From NCBI RefSeq assembly GCF_036116635.1, contig NZ_CP107995.1, positions 7,068,001 to 7,132,000 on the forward strand: DNA of 64,000 bases, in the 5' to 3' direction. Under the pieces are notes generated by a model, which saw nothing but the letters and a program-made list of their open reading frames with translations, was not told the DNA's origin and searched no databases. The stretch's first letter is position 1; each line of letters starts with the position of its first letter. The position numbers and the translations under genes are program-made. Shown piece after piece: positions 53,200 through 61,984 of this stretch. Origin of the DNA: Amycolatopsis sp. NBC_00345. Its GTDB lineage: Bacteria; Actinomycetota; Actinomycetes; Mycobacteriales; Pseudonocardiaceae.

Positions 53200-54365
53200 C
53201 CGACGCCTGGCAGCGCTCGTACTGGTTCTGGGAGGTGCTGTTCGCGGTCGCCTACGTGACGACCGCGTTCCTCGTGCTGTTCGACAACGACTCCGCGACC
53301 GGGCCGAAGGTCGTCGCGGAGATCGCGCTCGCCGTACTCGCCCTCTCCTACCTGGTGGCCGGGCGGCGGGTCGTGCGGACCGGCAAGGACAACAGCCTCG
53401 CGTCCTGGGTCTACACCGGTGTGCTGGTCGCCTCGCTCAGCACGGCGATGCTCGCCGACACCACCTCCAGCTTCGCGCTGTTCATGGCGTGCCCGCTGCT
53501 GTTCATGCTGCTGAACGTCCGCCCGGCCGCGGCGGTGACCACGCTGCTCATCCTGATGGAGCCGGTCGCGGTGGTGGCGACCGGCGGCTGGGGCAACCCG
53601 AGCCTCGCGATCCTGCTGCCGATGACCGCGCTCCTGATCGTGTTCAGCGTGCTGGCCGGGAAGTTCACCACCGACATCATCAAGGAGAGCACCGCGCGGG
53701 CCGAGCTGATCCGGCAACTGGAGGACAGCCAGGCCGAGGTCTCCCGGCTCTCGCGCGAGGCAGGCACCGCGGCCGAGCGGGAGCGGCTGGCGCGGGAGAT
53801 CCACGACACGCTGGCGCAGGGCTTCACCAGTATCGTCACGCTGGCCCAGGCCATCGAGTCCGAATTGGACACGGACCCGGACGCGGTGCGCCGTCACCTC
53901 GCGCTCGCCGCCCGCACCGCGCGGGAGAACCTCGCGGAGGCGCGCGCGATGGTGGCCGCGCTGGCACCGTCCGAACTGGCCTCCGGCTCGCTTCAGGAAG
54001 CGTTGCGACGTCAGGCCTCCCGGCTGGCGGACGAGACCGCGATGGACGTCAAGTGCGAAGTGGACAGTTCGCTGCCGGTGCTCGCGACGGCGCTCGAGGT
54101 GGTGTTGCTGCGCGGCGCACAGGAGGCGCTGACCAACGTCCGCAAGCACGCGGCGGCCACCACCGTGCTGATTCGTCTGTCCGCTGTGGACTCCAGCGTA
54201 CGGTTGCTGGTGCGCGACAACGGCGCGGGCTTCTCCCCCGCCGAGCCCACGGACGGCTTCGGCCTGCGGGGGATGCGCTCGCGCGTCGAGCAGGTGGGCG
54301 GGCGGCTGACCGTGCGCAGCGGCCGCGGCGACGGGACCGAACTGGAGCTGGAGGTGCCCGCGTGA
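53196..54365 (+). CDS. Sensor histidine kinase, NarL/DesK type
   Basis: A 389-residue membrane kinase. About five hydrophobic helices (residues 8-165) carry no large external domain, so it probably senses within or through the membrane. A HisKA_3 dimerisation helix follows, with the phospho-acceptor in RLAREIHDTLAQGFTSIVTL (His about residue 197). The HATPase_c domain contains QEALTNVRKHAAAT (N-box), VRDNGAGF (G1) and GFGLRGMRSRVEQVGG (G2). GTG 53196 overlaps the permease stop. The coupling suggests that it monitors the DrrAB-like exporter or its substrate. Confidence 0.93.
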   Translation: MTDAWQRSYWFWEVLFAVAYVTTAFLVLFDNDSATGPKVVAEIALAVLALSYLVAGRRVVRTGKDNSLASWVYTGVLVASLSTAMLADTTSSFALFMACPLLFMLLNVRPAAAVTTLLILMEPVAVVATGGWGNPSLAILLPMTALLIVFSVLAGKFTTDIIKESTARAELIRQLEDSQAEVSRLSREAGTAAERERLAREIHDTLAQGFTSIVTLAQAIESELDTDPDAVRRHLALAARTARENLAEARAMVAALAPSELASGSLQEALRRQASRLADETAMDVKCEVDSSLPVLATALEVVLLRGAQEALTNVRKHAAATTVLIRLSAVDSSVRLLVRDNGAGFSPAEPTDGFGLRGMRSRVEQVGGRLTVRSGRGDGTELELEVPA

Positions 54366-54985
54366 TCACGATCATGCTGGTGGACGACCATCCCGTGGTG
54401 CGCGAAGGCCTGCGCGGCATGCTCGAGGCCGAGGCCGACCTCACCGTGGTCGGGGAGGCGGGCTCGGGCGCCGAGGCCGTGGCGCTGGACCGCGTGGCGC
54501 GGCCGGACGTGGTGCTGATGGACCTGCGCATGCCGGGCCTCGACGGCGTCGGCGCGATCCGCGAGATCCTCAAGGAAACCCCGGCGCGGCGGATCGTCGT
54601 GCTCACCACGTACGAGACGGACGCCGACATCCTGCGCGCGGTCGAGGCCGGCGCGGCGGGCTACCTGCTGAAGGACGCGTCCCGCGCGGAGCTGGCGGGC
54701 GCGATCCGGGCCGCGGCGCGCGGGGAGACCGTGCTGGCGCCGTCGGTGGCCGGGAAACTGGTGAACCGCGTCCGGAACCCGCCGCCCGCCTCGCCGCTGT
54801 CCGCCCGCGAGGTCGAGGTGCTGCGGCTGGTCGCGAAGGGACACACGAACGCCGACATCGGCCGCGCGCTGCACATCGGCGAGGCGACCGTGAAGACGCA
54901 CTTACTGCGCGTGTTCGGGAAACTCGGCGTTTCGGACCGCACCGCGGCGGTCACCACGGCTTTGGACCGCCATCTGCTCGGCTGA
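54362..54985 (+). CDS. Response regulator, NarL/LuxR type
   Basis: A 207-residue regulator. The receiver domain has acidic residues in LVDDHPVVREGL, the phospho-acceptor in VLMDLRMPGLDG (about D54), a T in VVLTTYETD and K in YLLKDASRAEL. The C-terminal LuxR helix-turn-helix is SPLSAREVEVLRLVAKGHTNADIGRALHIGEATVKTHLLRVFGKLGV. GTG 54362 overlaps the kinase stop. It is the cognate partner, and the likely target is its own operon, upstream of 51548. Confidence 0.94.
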   Translation: MITIMLVDDHPVVREGLRGMLEAEADLTVVGEAGSGAEAVALDRVARPDVVLMDLRMPGLDGVGAIREILKETPARRIVVLTTYETDADILRAVEAGAAGYLLKDASRAELAGAIRAAARGETVLAPSVAGKLVNRVRNPPPASPLSAREVEVLRLVAKGHTNADIGRALHIGEATVKTHLLRVFGKLGVSDRTAAVTTALDRHLLG

Positions 54986-55003
54986 GGAAGGCGGCCAGGC
55001 AGA

Positions 55004-56359
55004 ATGGCCGTCATGCTCGACTCCACCGAACTCGCCCTGTACCGCCGGCTCGCCCGTGAGCAGGCGGTGTGCCGTGCCCCGTCGCTGGTCGCCGCCGTGG
55101 TGCGCGACGGGAAGGTCGTCTGGTCGGGCGCCCGCGGCCGGGTCGGCGACGCCCGCCCGGACGACAACACCCAGTACCGGCTCGGCTCGATCACCAAGAC
55201 CATGGTCGCCACCGCCGTCCTGCGGCTGCGTGACGAGGGCCGGCTCGACCTGACCGACCAGCTGGAGAAGCACGTCCCCGGGACGGCGTTCGGCGCGACG
55301 ACGATCGCGCAACTGCTGTCGCACACCTCGGGCCTGACCTCGGAGTCGCCGGGCCAGTGGTGGGAGCGCGCGCCGGGCGGCGACTGGGCCACACTGGTGG
55401 CGAGCCTCGACACCGGCGCGACGAAGCTGCGTCCCGGCTTCAAGTTCCACTACTCGAACGTCGGCTTCGGCGTGCTCGGCGAGCTCGTCGCGCGCCACCG
55501 CGGCCGGCCGTGGCTCGAGGTGGTCAACGACGAAATCCTGACGCCGCTGGGCATGACGCGCACCGCCCCGCACCCGCAAGCCCCGCACGCCGACGGCTTC
55601 GCCGTGCACCCGTTCGCGGACGTGCTGCACCGCGAGCCCGCACCGGACGCCGGCGCCATGGCGCCGGCCGGCCAGCTGTGGTCCACGGTCACCGACCTCG
55701 GCCGCTGGACGGCGTTCCTCGGCGGCCACACCGGCGGTGTGCTGAGCGAGGACACCGTCGCCGAGATGCGCACGATGAACACCGTCGACGACACCGAGGT
55801 GTGGACGACCGGCTTCGGCCTCGGCCTGATGGTGGTGCGCTACCAGGGCCGGCACCTGGCCGGCCACACCGGCTCGATGCCGGGCTTCCTGGCGACGACG
55901 CTGGTGGACGCGAACACCGGCACCGGCGCGCTGTGCCTGACGAACACCACCGCGGGCGTCGGGATCGTCCAGCTCTCGCTGGACCTGCTGACGACGGCGG
56001 ACGAGCTGGAGCCGGCCCTGCCGGACGAGTGGCAGCCGTCCACTGTGGACCCGGCCCTGCTGGCGCTGACCGGGCTGTGGCACTGGGGCCCGACGCCGTA
56101 CACCCTGCGGGTGCTGGGCGACGGGATGATCGCGCTGGAGCCGATCGGCGGATCCGGCCGCGCGTCCCGGTTCCGGCCCACCGGCCCGGACACCTGGCTG
56201 GGGCTGGACGGCTACTACGCGGGCGAGACGCTGACCGTCGGGCGGACCGGCGACGGCGTGGCGAACCACCTGAACCTGGCCACGTTCATCTTCACCCGGA
56301 CCCCCTACGACCCGTCGGCCCCGGTGCCCGGCGGCGTCGACGAGGCCGGCTGGCGCTGA
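55004..56359 (+). CDS. Serine hydrolase, class C beta-lactamase fold
   Basis: A 451-residue beta-lactamase-family protein (esterase or DD-peptidase-like) with no signal peptide, hence probably cytoplasmic. Active-site motifs are SITKTMVATAVL (SxxK, about residues 66-69) and YSNVGFGVLGEL (YxN), and HTGSMPGF serves as the third motif (HxG). A C-terminal domain of about 120 residues (VDPALLALTGLWHWGPTPYTLRVL...) matches the lipocalin-like add-on of EstB-type relatives. ATG 55004 or 55013 may be the start. Its last 55 bases overlap the convergent membrane-protein gene. It follows the two-component genes by 18 bases and may be in their transcript. Confidence 0.86.
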   Translation: MAVMLDSTELALYRRLAREQAVCRAPSLVAAVVRDGKVVWSGARGRVGDARPDDNTQYRLGSITKTMVATAVLRLRDEGRLDLTDQLEKHVPGTAFGATTIAQLLSHTSGLTSESPGQWWERAPGGDWATLVASLDTGATKLRPGFKFHYSNVGFGVLGELVARHRGRPWLEVVNDEILTPLGMTRTAPHPQAPHADGFAVHPFADVLHREPAPDAGAMAPAGQLWSTVTDLGRWTAFLGGHTGGVLSEDTVAEMRTMNTVDDTEVWTTGFGLGLMVVRYQGRHLAGHTGSMPGFLATTLVDANTGTGALCLTNTTAGVGIVQLSLDLLTTADELEPALPDEWQPSTVDPALLALTGLWHWGPTPYTLRVLGDGMIALEPIGGSGRASRFRPTGPDTWLGLDGYYAGETLTVGRTGDGVANHLNLATFIFTRTPYDPSAPVPGGVDEAGWR

Positions 56360-57687
56360 CGGCGCTCGAAGAAGTCCGCACGCGCGAAGACGCCGCTCCC
56401 CGGCAGGCCGAGGCACACCGGACCCGGCCGGGGCTCGCCGAAGACCCACGCCCGGCGATGCGCCAGCAGTTCGGCGGCGATCTCCGGCGGGCAGGCCCTG
56501 ATGTCCAGGCGCGCGGGACGGCCGGGCCCCAGCACCGCCCAGGCCCGGACCTCGACGTCGGGCCAGACGTGGTCGTCGACGAGCCGGACCTCGATCGGGG
56601 TCAGCGGCCCTTCGACGGTCCCGCGGTGCTCGTCACGCACCTCCGACGCCCAGACGGCGGCAGTCACCGCCACGATGAGCGCCGGGATCAGCAGCGTCCA
56701 CGTCCACCCGGACCACACGAACCCGCCGACCGGCACGGCCACGACCGCCGCCACGGCGAGCGCCACTACCGGAATCCGCAGCCGGTGACGCCACGCCAGC
56801 CCGGGCAGTGAGTTCCACCAGCGGAGGAACCGGCGGCCGGGCACCGCACCGGCCGGGTCCGTCGTGAGGAGCCCGGCGGCGATGAACGCACCGAACTCGG
56901 CGGTGACCCGGCCGCCCTTATCGCTGAATCCTTTGCGGCTGGGCCTTTTACTGCTGAGCCACAGCTTTCCGGTCCGCACGACCGCGAGGGCGAGCGGACC
57001 GGGGCAGCGCGGCAGTGTCAGATAACCGGTCCGGCCATCCGTCCATGTGACCGTGGCCAGTACCGGTGCGACCGTGCCCCGCCAGTCCCACTGGCTGGTG
57101 TCCCCGTCGACCCGCGCGGCCACGGCGATCCCCCGCGGAGACTCGGACGGGACGACCTCGGACAGCGCACCCGGCAGTGCCGGATCGAGCGGTGCCGGAT
57201 CGAGCGGTGCGGGGCCGAGCGTTCCGCCATAGGGCCCCACTTCCCGAGGCCGCCGGAACGCGAACAGCAGCCACCCCACCGAACCCAGCAGGAACCCGGC
57301 GGCCACCACCCAGACGAACACCGCGGCCCCCACCTCCCCGGGCTCCGGCGGCTCGTTCACCGTCCCGAATACGACGGCCGCCACCGCGCCCAAGGCCGCC
57401 AGCACCAGACAGCCGCGCCCCACCGGACGGGGCCGCAAACGCTTGCGCCCGCCGGAATCCCCGGGTTCCCTCGGCCCCCAGGTCAGCCACCGAGGCAACC
57501 GCGGCACGAAAACCAGCACCAGCGTCACCGCGAAGCCCAGCGGCAGCCCGATCGCGGCCGTCGAATCCCAGCCCCGGTGGAGGTGCACGGCGACGTTCAG
57601 GGCGAAGAGCCCGAACCACCACCAGCGCGGCCGGAAGCGGTCGCTGTCCCGTTCGCCGGGATCGTGCCGGAAGGGCTGTCTGCTCAC
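56305..57687 (-). CDS. Multi-span membrane protein, function unknown
   Basis: I do not recognise the family. About 460 residues from GTG 57687, with hydrophobic helices in two groups: N-terminal WWWFGLFALNVAVHL, LPLGFAVTLVLVFV, GCLVLAALGAVAAVVFG and VFVWVVAAGFLLGSVGWLLFAF, and C-terminal IPVVALAVAAVVAVPVGGFVW and LLIPALIVAVTAAVWA. Between them is a soluble part with short PLDPAPLDPALP repeats and a WTDGRTGYLTLPRCPG segment that reads like a small beta domain. The frame is open to ATG 57756, which would add a C-P-T-C-G segment but would overlap serC head-to-head, so the shorter start is preferred. It overlaps the convergent serine hydrolase at its 3' end. Confidence 0.7.
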   Translation of the reverse strand: MSRQPFRHDPGERDSDRFRPRWWWFGLFALNVAVHLHRGWDSTAAIGLPLGFAVTLVLVFVPRLPRWLTWGPREPGDSGGRKRLRPRPVGRGCLVLAALGAVAAVVFGTVNEPPEPGEVGAAVFVWVVAAGFLLGSVGWLLFAFRRPREVGPYGGTLGPAPLDPAPLDPALPGALSEVVPSESPRGIAVAARVDGDTSQWDWRGTVAPVLATVTWTDGRTGYLTLPRCPGPLALAVVRTGKLWLSSKRPSRKGFSDKGGRVTAEFGAFIAAGLLTTDPAGAVPGRRFLRWWNSLPGLAWRHRLRIPVVALAVAAVVAVPVGGFVWSGWTWTLLIPALIVAVTAAVWASEVRDEHRGTVEGPLTPIEVRLVDDHVWPDVEVRAWAVLGPGRPARLDIRACPPEIAAELLAHRRAWVFGEPRPGPVCLGLPGSGVFARADFFERRQRQPASSTPPGTGADGS

Positions 57688-57754
57688 GGTTCCACATGTC
57701 GGACACCGGCCCACCGCCGTTAGCAGGCGCGTCCCGACCTGAGAGACTGCCCAC

Positions 57755-58882
57755 ATGACCGACGCAGCGGAGTTGAGCATCCCTGACGACCTCAAGCCGG
57801 CCGACGGCCGCTTCGGCTGCGGACCCTCGAAGGTCCGCTCCGAGCAGCTCGCCAAGCTGGCGGAGTCCGGTTCCACCTACCTCGGCACGTCGCACCGCCA
57901 GAAGCCGGTGAAGTCACTGGTCGGCCGGGTGCGCGCGGGGCTGTCCGAGCTGTTCTCCCTGCCCGAGGGCTACGAAGTCATCCTGGGCAACGGCGGCACC
58001 ACCGCGTTCTGGGACGCCGCCGCGTTCGGGCTGGTCCGCGAGCGCGCCCAGCACTTCACCTACGGCGAGTTCTCCTCGAAGTTCGCCACCGTGACCAACG
58101 GGGCGCCGTTCCTGGCCGACTCGATCGTCGTCAAGGCGGACGCCGGCAGCGCGCCCGAGATCGCCTACCAGTCCGGCGCCGACCTGGTCGGCTGGGCGCA
58201 CAACGAGACCTCGACCGGCGTCGCGGTGCCGGTCCGCCGCCCGGAGGGCAGTGACGGCGCGCTGGTCGCGATCGACGCCACCTCCGGCGCCGGCGGCCTG
58301 CCGGTCAAGGCCGAGGACTTCGACGTCTACTACTTCGCCCCGCAAAAGTCGTTCGCCTCCGACGGCGGCCTGTGGATCGCGCTGGCCTCGCCCGCCGCGG
58401 TCGAGCGCATCGGCGAGATCGGCGGCGGCGACCGCTGGATCCCGGAGTTCCTGTCGCTCACCACCGCGCTGGACAACTCGCGCAAGGACCAGACCTACAA
58501 CACCCCCGCCGTCGCCACGCTGTTCCTGCTCGCCGAGCAGATCGAGTGGATGAACGGCCAGGGCGGCCTGGCCTGGACCACCGCGCGGACCAAGGAATCC
58601 TCGACCCGGCTGTACGAGTGGGCCGAGAAGACCTCGTACACCACGCCGTTCGTCCAGGACCCGAACCTGCGCTCGCAGGTCGTCGGCACCGTCGACTTCA
58701 GCGACGAGGTGGACGCCGCCGCGGTGGCCAAGGCGTTGCGCGCCAACGGAATCGTCGACACCGAGCCGTACCGCAAGCTCGGCCGCAACCAGCTGCGCGT
58801 CGGCCTGTTCCCGGCGATCGACCCGGACGACATCACCAAGCTGACCCAGAGCATCGAGTACGTCGTCGAGCGCCTGGGCTGA
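57755..58882 (+). CDS. serC: Phosphoserine aminotransferase
   Basis: A PLP enzyme converting 3-phosphohydroxypyruvate to phosphoserine in serine synthesis. The 375-residue protein is of the actinobacterial SerC subfamily. RFGCGPSKVRSEQL starts it, TSHRQKPVKSLVGRVRAGL follows, and the PLP lysine is in YYFAPQKSFASDGGLW (about residue 198). WIPEFLSLTTALDNSRKDQTYNTPAVATLFL and the C-terminal GRNQLRVGLFPAI are conserved. The start ATG 57755 gives the family N-terminus. It is a single gene ended by two palindromes. Confidence 0.95.
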   Translation: MTDAAELSIPDDLKPADGRFGCGPSKVRSEQLAKLAESGSTYLGTSHRQKPVKSLVGRVRAGLSELFSLPEGYEVILGNGGTTAFWDAAAFGLVRERAQHFTYGEFSSKFATVTNGAPFLADSIVVKADAGSAPEIAYQSGADLVGWAHNETSTGVAVPVRRPEGSDGALVAIDATSGAGGLPVKAEDFDVYYFAPQKSFASDGGLWIALASPAAVERIGEIGGGDRWIPEFLSLTTALDNSRKDQTYNTPAVATLFLLAEQIEWMNGQGGLAWTTARTKESSTRLYEWAEKTSYTTPFVQDPNLRSQVVGTVDFSDEVDAAAVAKALRANGIVDTEPYRKLGRNQLRVGLFPAIDPDDITKLTQSIEYVVERLG

Positions 58883-58900
58883 CCCCGCTCCCGGGCAAAG

Positions 58901-58951
58901 CCGTTAAGGCCTCCTTACCCGCGTTGGACGCGGGTAAGGAGGCCTTAACGG
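58901..58951. terminator. Palindrome, TTAAGGCCTCCTTACCCGCG family, copy 3
   Basis: Perfect 24-base arms, centre TGG, 18 bases after the serC stop. The arms are identical to those at 10078 and 48884. It lies between the convergent serC and FtsX-type permease genes. Confidence 0.78.
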
Positions 58952-58957
58952 ACTTCA

Positions 58958-58986
58958 GGGCCCCTTCCCCCCGGCGGAAGGGGCCC
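58958..58986. terminator. Hairpin GGGCCCCTTCC
   Basis: Perfect 11-base arms (58958-58968, 58976-58986) with a 7-base loop, immediately after the preceding palindrome and 9 bases past the permease stop. It probably terminates the leftward efflux operon. Confidence 0.6.
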
Positions 58987-58995
58987 CTCGCCGGC

Positions 58996-60210
58996 TCAGG
59001 CCAGCGCCTGGGTGGGCGGCAGCCGGGCCGCGCGGGCGGCCGGGTAGGCCCCGGCGACCGCCCCGACCAGCGCGGCCACCCCGACCCCGCCGGCCAGCGC
59101 GAGCGGCGGCAGGATCGCCGGCCAGCCCTGGCTCAGCGCGTATCCCGCGGTCACCAGCACCCCCACCAGCACGCCGACCAGCCCGCCGAGCCCGGACAGC
59201 AGCACCGATTCGGCGAGGAACTGCCCGCGCACCTGACGGCGGGTCGCGCCGAGCGCTCGTCTCAGGCCGATCTCGCGACGCCGTTCGAGCACCGAGATCA
59301 CCATCGTGTTCGCCACCCCGACGCCACCGACCAGCAGGGCGACCCCGCCAAGGCCGAGGAACAGCGCGCTGTAGCTGTTGTCGGTGATCTGCTGCGCCTC
59401 GAGCGCCTCGGACGGACGGCGGACGTTGACCTGGTCGGGCGAGGCCGGGTTGAGCGTCGCGCCCAGCACGCTGCGCACACTGTCCACTTGGGACTCGTCG
59501 GCGCGGGCGTACACGGTGCTGGCGTGGCCGTCGAAGCCCAGCAACGCCTTCGCGACGTCCCAGCCCACCAGCACGGAGCGCTCCACCTCCGGGGCCAGCG
59601 GCATCGGGCCGAGGATGCCGGCCACGGTGAACCAGTGACCGCCGAGCCACACCTGCGGCGGCCTCGCCGGGTCGATGTGGTCGATCCCGAGGCGCGCGGC
59701 GGCCTCCGAGCCGAGCACCGTCACCGGGAACTTCTGGTTCGCCGCGTTCAGGAACGAGCCGGCGCGGACCTGGCCGCCCAGCACGCCGAGCAGGTCCGGC
59801 GTCGCCGCGTACACGGACAGGCCGGACGTCTCCTCGGCCGGGATGCGGTCGCTGCGCCGGACGGACTGCGACGTCAGCCCGAGCCCCGAAGCGGCGGTCA
59901 CCGGGCCGATCCGCTTCGCCATGGCCACGGCCTCGTTCGGCAGCTTCGCGTCCTTGCCGAATAGCGTCTGGCCCGGGGCCGCGACCAGCAGGTTGGTGCC
60001 CAGCGCGGCCAGCCGGTCGTGCAGGGCCTGCGCGCTCGACGCCGGGATCGCCAGCACGGCGACCATCGCGGCGACGCCGATCGCGATGCCGAGCGCGGAG
60101 AGCACGGCACGAACCGGGCGGGTCCGCATCCCGTGCGCGCCAAGCGTCAGCACGTCACGCGGGCCGAGCCGGGCCGGGTCGGGCACCGGCGGCGGGGCGA
60201 CGGTGATCAT
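58996..60210 (-). CDS. MacB/FtsX-type ABC permease
   Basis: A 404-residue type VII ABC permease with the expected topology. One N-terminal helix (VRAVLSALGIAIGVAAMVAVLAI) precedes a periplasmic-type MacB core domain of about 200 residues (SVRRSDRIPAEETSGLSVYAATPDLLGVLGG...). Three C-terminal helices follow around GGVALLVGGVGVANTMVISVLERRREIGLRRALGATRRQVRGQFLAES-type sequence, with the ERRREIGLRRALGA motif that couples to the ATPase. ATG 60210 overlaps the ATPase stop. It forms an exporter with the ATPase and adaptor upstream. Confidence 0.93.
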   Translation of the reverse strand: MITVAPPPVPDPARLGPRDVLTLGAHGMRTRPVRAVLSALGIAIGVAAMVAVLAIPASSAQALHDRLAALGTNLLVAAPGQTLFGKDAKLPNEAVAMAKRIGPVTAASGLGLTSQSVRRSDRIPAEETSGLSVYAATPDLLGVLGGQVRAGSFLNAANQKFPVTVLGSEAAARLGIDHIDPARPPQVWLGGHWFTVAGILGPMPLAPEVERSVLVGWDVAKALLGFDGHASTVYARADESQVDSVRSVLGATLNPASPDQVNVRRPSEALEAQQITDNSYSALFLGLGGVALLVGGVGVANTMVISVLERRREIGLRRALGATRRQVRGQFLAESVLLSGLGGLVGVLVGVLVTAGYALSQGWPAILPPLALAGGVGVAALVGAVAGAYPAARAARLPPTQALA

Positions 60211-60902
60211 CGGACCACCAGCCCGGTCTCCGAGCCCGTGTCGAGGCGCAGGACGCCGTCGAGCAGCTCGATCCGCCGGGGCAGCCCGGCCGCGATCTCG
60301 CGGTCGTGGGTGATCACGACGATCGTCGTGCCGTCCGCGCTCAGCTCCGCCAGCAGGCCGAGCACCGCCGCGCCCGTGCCGGTGTCGAGGTTCCCGGTCG
60401 GCTCGTCGGCGAGCAGGATCGACGGCCCGTTCACCACGGCCCGCGCGATCGCCACCCGCTGCCGCTCCCCGCCGGACAGCTCGCCCGGCCGGTGCCACGC
60501 GCGGTGCCCGAGCCCGACCCGTTCCAGCGCGGCCAGTGCCCGGTGCCGCCGGTCCCGCCGCGAGACCCCGGCGTACAGCAGCCCGGTGCAGACGTTGTCG
60601 ACCGCGCTGAGCCCGTCGTCGAGGAAGAACTGCTGGAACACGAATCCGATCCAGCGCGACCGCAGCGCGGCGAGCTTCCGGTCGGGCAGCGTGGCGACAT
60701 CGTGGCCACGCAGCTCGACCCGGCCCGCCGTCGGCCGGTCGAGCGTGCCCATGAGCTGCAGCAGGGTCGACTTCCCCGAGCCGGACGGGCCGACGATCGC
60801 CGCCAGCTCGCCCTCCTCGAGCGAAAGCGAGACGTCGCGCAGCGCGGCCACCCCGCCCGGGTAGGTGCGCGAAACCCCGTGCGCGGCGAGAACCGGCGTC
60901 AC
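60207..60902 (-). CDS. MacB/LolD-type ABC ATPase
   Basis: The 231-residue ATPase of the same exporter. It has Walker A GPSGSGKSTLLQLMGTLDRPTAGRV, the Q-loop FVFQQFFLDD, the signature LSGGERQRVAIARAV, Walker B ILLADEPTGNLD and the H-loop ITHDREIA. LMGTLDRPTAG is a hallmark of the LolD/MacB class. GTG 60902 overlaps the adaptor stop, and its own stop overlaps the permease start, so all are coupled. Confidence 0.94.
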   Translation of the reverse strand: MTPVLAAHGVSRTYPGGVAALRDVSLSLEEGELAAIVGPSGSGKSTLLQLMGTLDRPTAGRVELRGHDVATLPDRKLAALRSRWIGFVFQQFFLDDGLSAVDNVCTGLLYAGVSRRDRRHRALAALERVGLGHRAWHRPGELSGGERQRVAIARAVVNGPSILLADEPTGNLDTGTGAAVLGLLAELSADGTTIVVITHDREIAAGLPRRIELLDGVLRLDTGSETGLVVR

Positions 60903-61984
60903 GAGGTCGTCACCACCCGCACGCCCGGGGCGAGCCCGGCGCCGGAGACCTCGACCAGGCCACCGCTGAACATCCCGGTCTTGACCGCGACCAGGTGCCG
61001 CTTCCCGTGGTCGTCGACCTCGACGGCGTAACCGCCCTCGGCGAGCGCGACCAGCGCGCCGACCGGGACCGCGAGGACGCCCTTGTGCACGTCCTTCGTG
61101 AACCGGACGGTCACCGGCGAGGAGTCGAGCGAGCCCGCCGCCTTCGGGTCGTCGAGGGCCACGGTGACGGTGATCGTCAGCGTGCCGTTGGGCTGGCCCG
61201 TGGCGTCCTTGCCCGGCTCGGCGGTGTGCCCGACGTCGGCGACCGTGCCCGTGGTCGCGGTGCCGTTGACGGTCAGGCCGACCTTCGCCCCGACCTGCGC
61301 GAGCGCCTGCTTGGCGGCGTCGAGTTTGACCGACACCGACCGTCCGGTGGCGGTCGCCTTGAGCACCTCGCCCGCGGCGGGCCCGCCGAGCTGGCCGGTG
61401 ACGGCGGAGACGCGGATCTCGCCGGCCGCCAGCACGACGTCGCCCTGGCCGAACGTGCCGGTCTGCTCGAGGCCCAGCGACTTCTGCCACTTCTTCACGG
61501 CCGACGCCGTGGCGGAGGTGAACTTCGTGTCCGGCGCGCCGAAGCCGCCGAAGCCCAGCGCCTGGAGGTTCTCTTCCAGCTCCTTGACGTCCGGTCCTTT
61601 GTCGACGCCGTCGGCCAGGTCCCGGTAGAACGGCAGGGTGCCGTAGAACAGCGGCACCGGCTTGGCGTCGACGCCGTAGACCGCTTTGCCCTGCGAGATG
61701 GTCGAGCCCGCCGCCGGCAACGAGGTGAGCGTGCCCGGCTTCCGGCCGGCGACGGAGGTTTCCGCCCCGTAGCCGAGCGTGCCGTCGGCCTCCTCCGCGT
61801 CGCTCAGGTCGGACTTGGTCACTGCGGCCGTCTCGACCTGCGGCGGGGCCGCGGCCGGGGCCGACGTGCCTTCGGCGACGCGCGTGAGGACCACCACCGA
61901 AGTCGTGCCCAGCACGACCACGGCCACGGCGACCACGACGAACCAGCGCGCCCGGCGCCGGCGTGGACGTTCCGGTCCGGTCAC
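60899..61984 (-). CDS. Efflux adaptor (HlyD-like) with peptidoglycan-binding domain
   Basis: A 361-residue membrane-anchored adaptor for the MacB-type exporter. A basic N-terminus leads into one helix (WFVVVAVAVVVLGTTSVVVLT). Beta-barrel and lipoyl-like parts follow, with GTLTSLPAAGSTISQGKAVYGVDAKPVPLFYG where HlyD proteins have their lipoyl half. A PG_binding_1 domain (KGPDVKELEENLQALGF...FTSATASAVKKWQKSLGL, about residues 135-175) replaces the coiled-coil hairpin. It would fix the pump to the cell wall. GTG 61984 overlaps the lipoprotein stop. Confidence 0.9.
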   Translation of the reverse strand: MTGPERPRRRRARWFVVVAVAVVVLGTTSVVVLTRVAEGTSAPAAAPPQVETAAVTKSDLSDAEEADGTLGYGAETSVAGRKPGTLTSLPAAGSTISQGKAVYGVDAKPVPLFYGTLPFYRDLADGVDKGPDVKELEENLQALGFGGFGAPDTKFTSATASAVKKWQKSLGLEQTGTFGQGDVVLAAGEIRVSAVTGQLGGPAAGEVLKATATGRSVSVKLDAAKQALAQVGAKVGLTVNGTATTGTVADVGHTAEPGKDATGQPNGTLTITVTVALDDPKAAGSLDSSPVTVRFTKDVHKGVLAVPVGALVALAEGGYAVEVDDHGKRHLVAVKTGMFSGGLVEVSGAGLAPGVRVVTTS

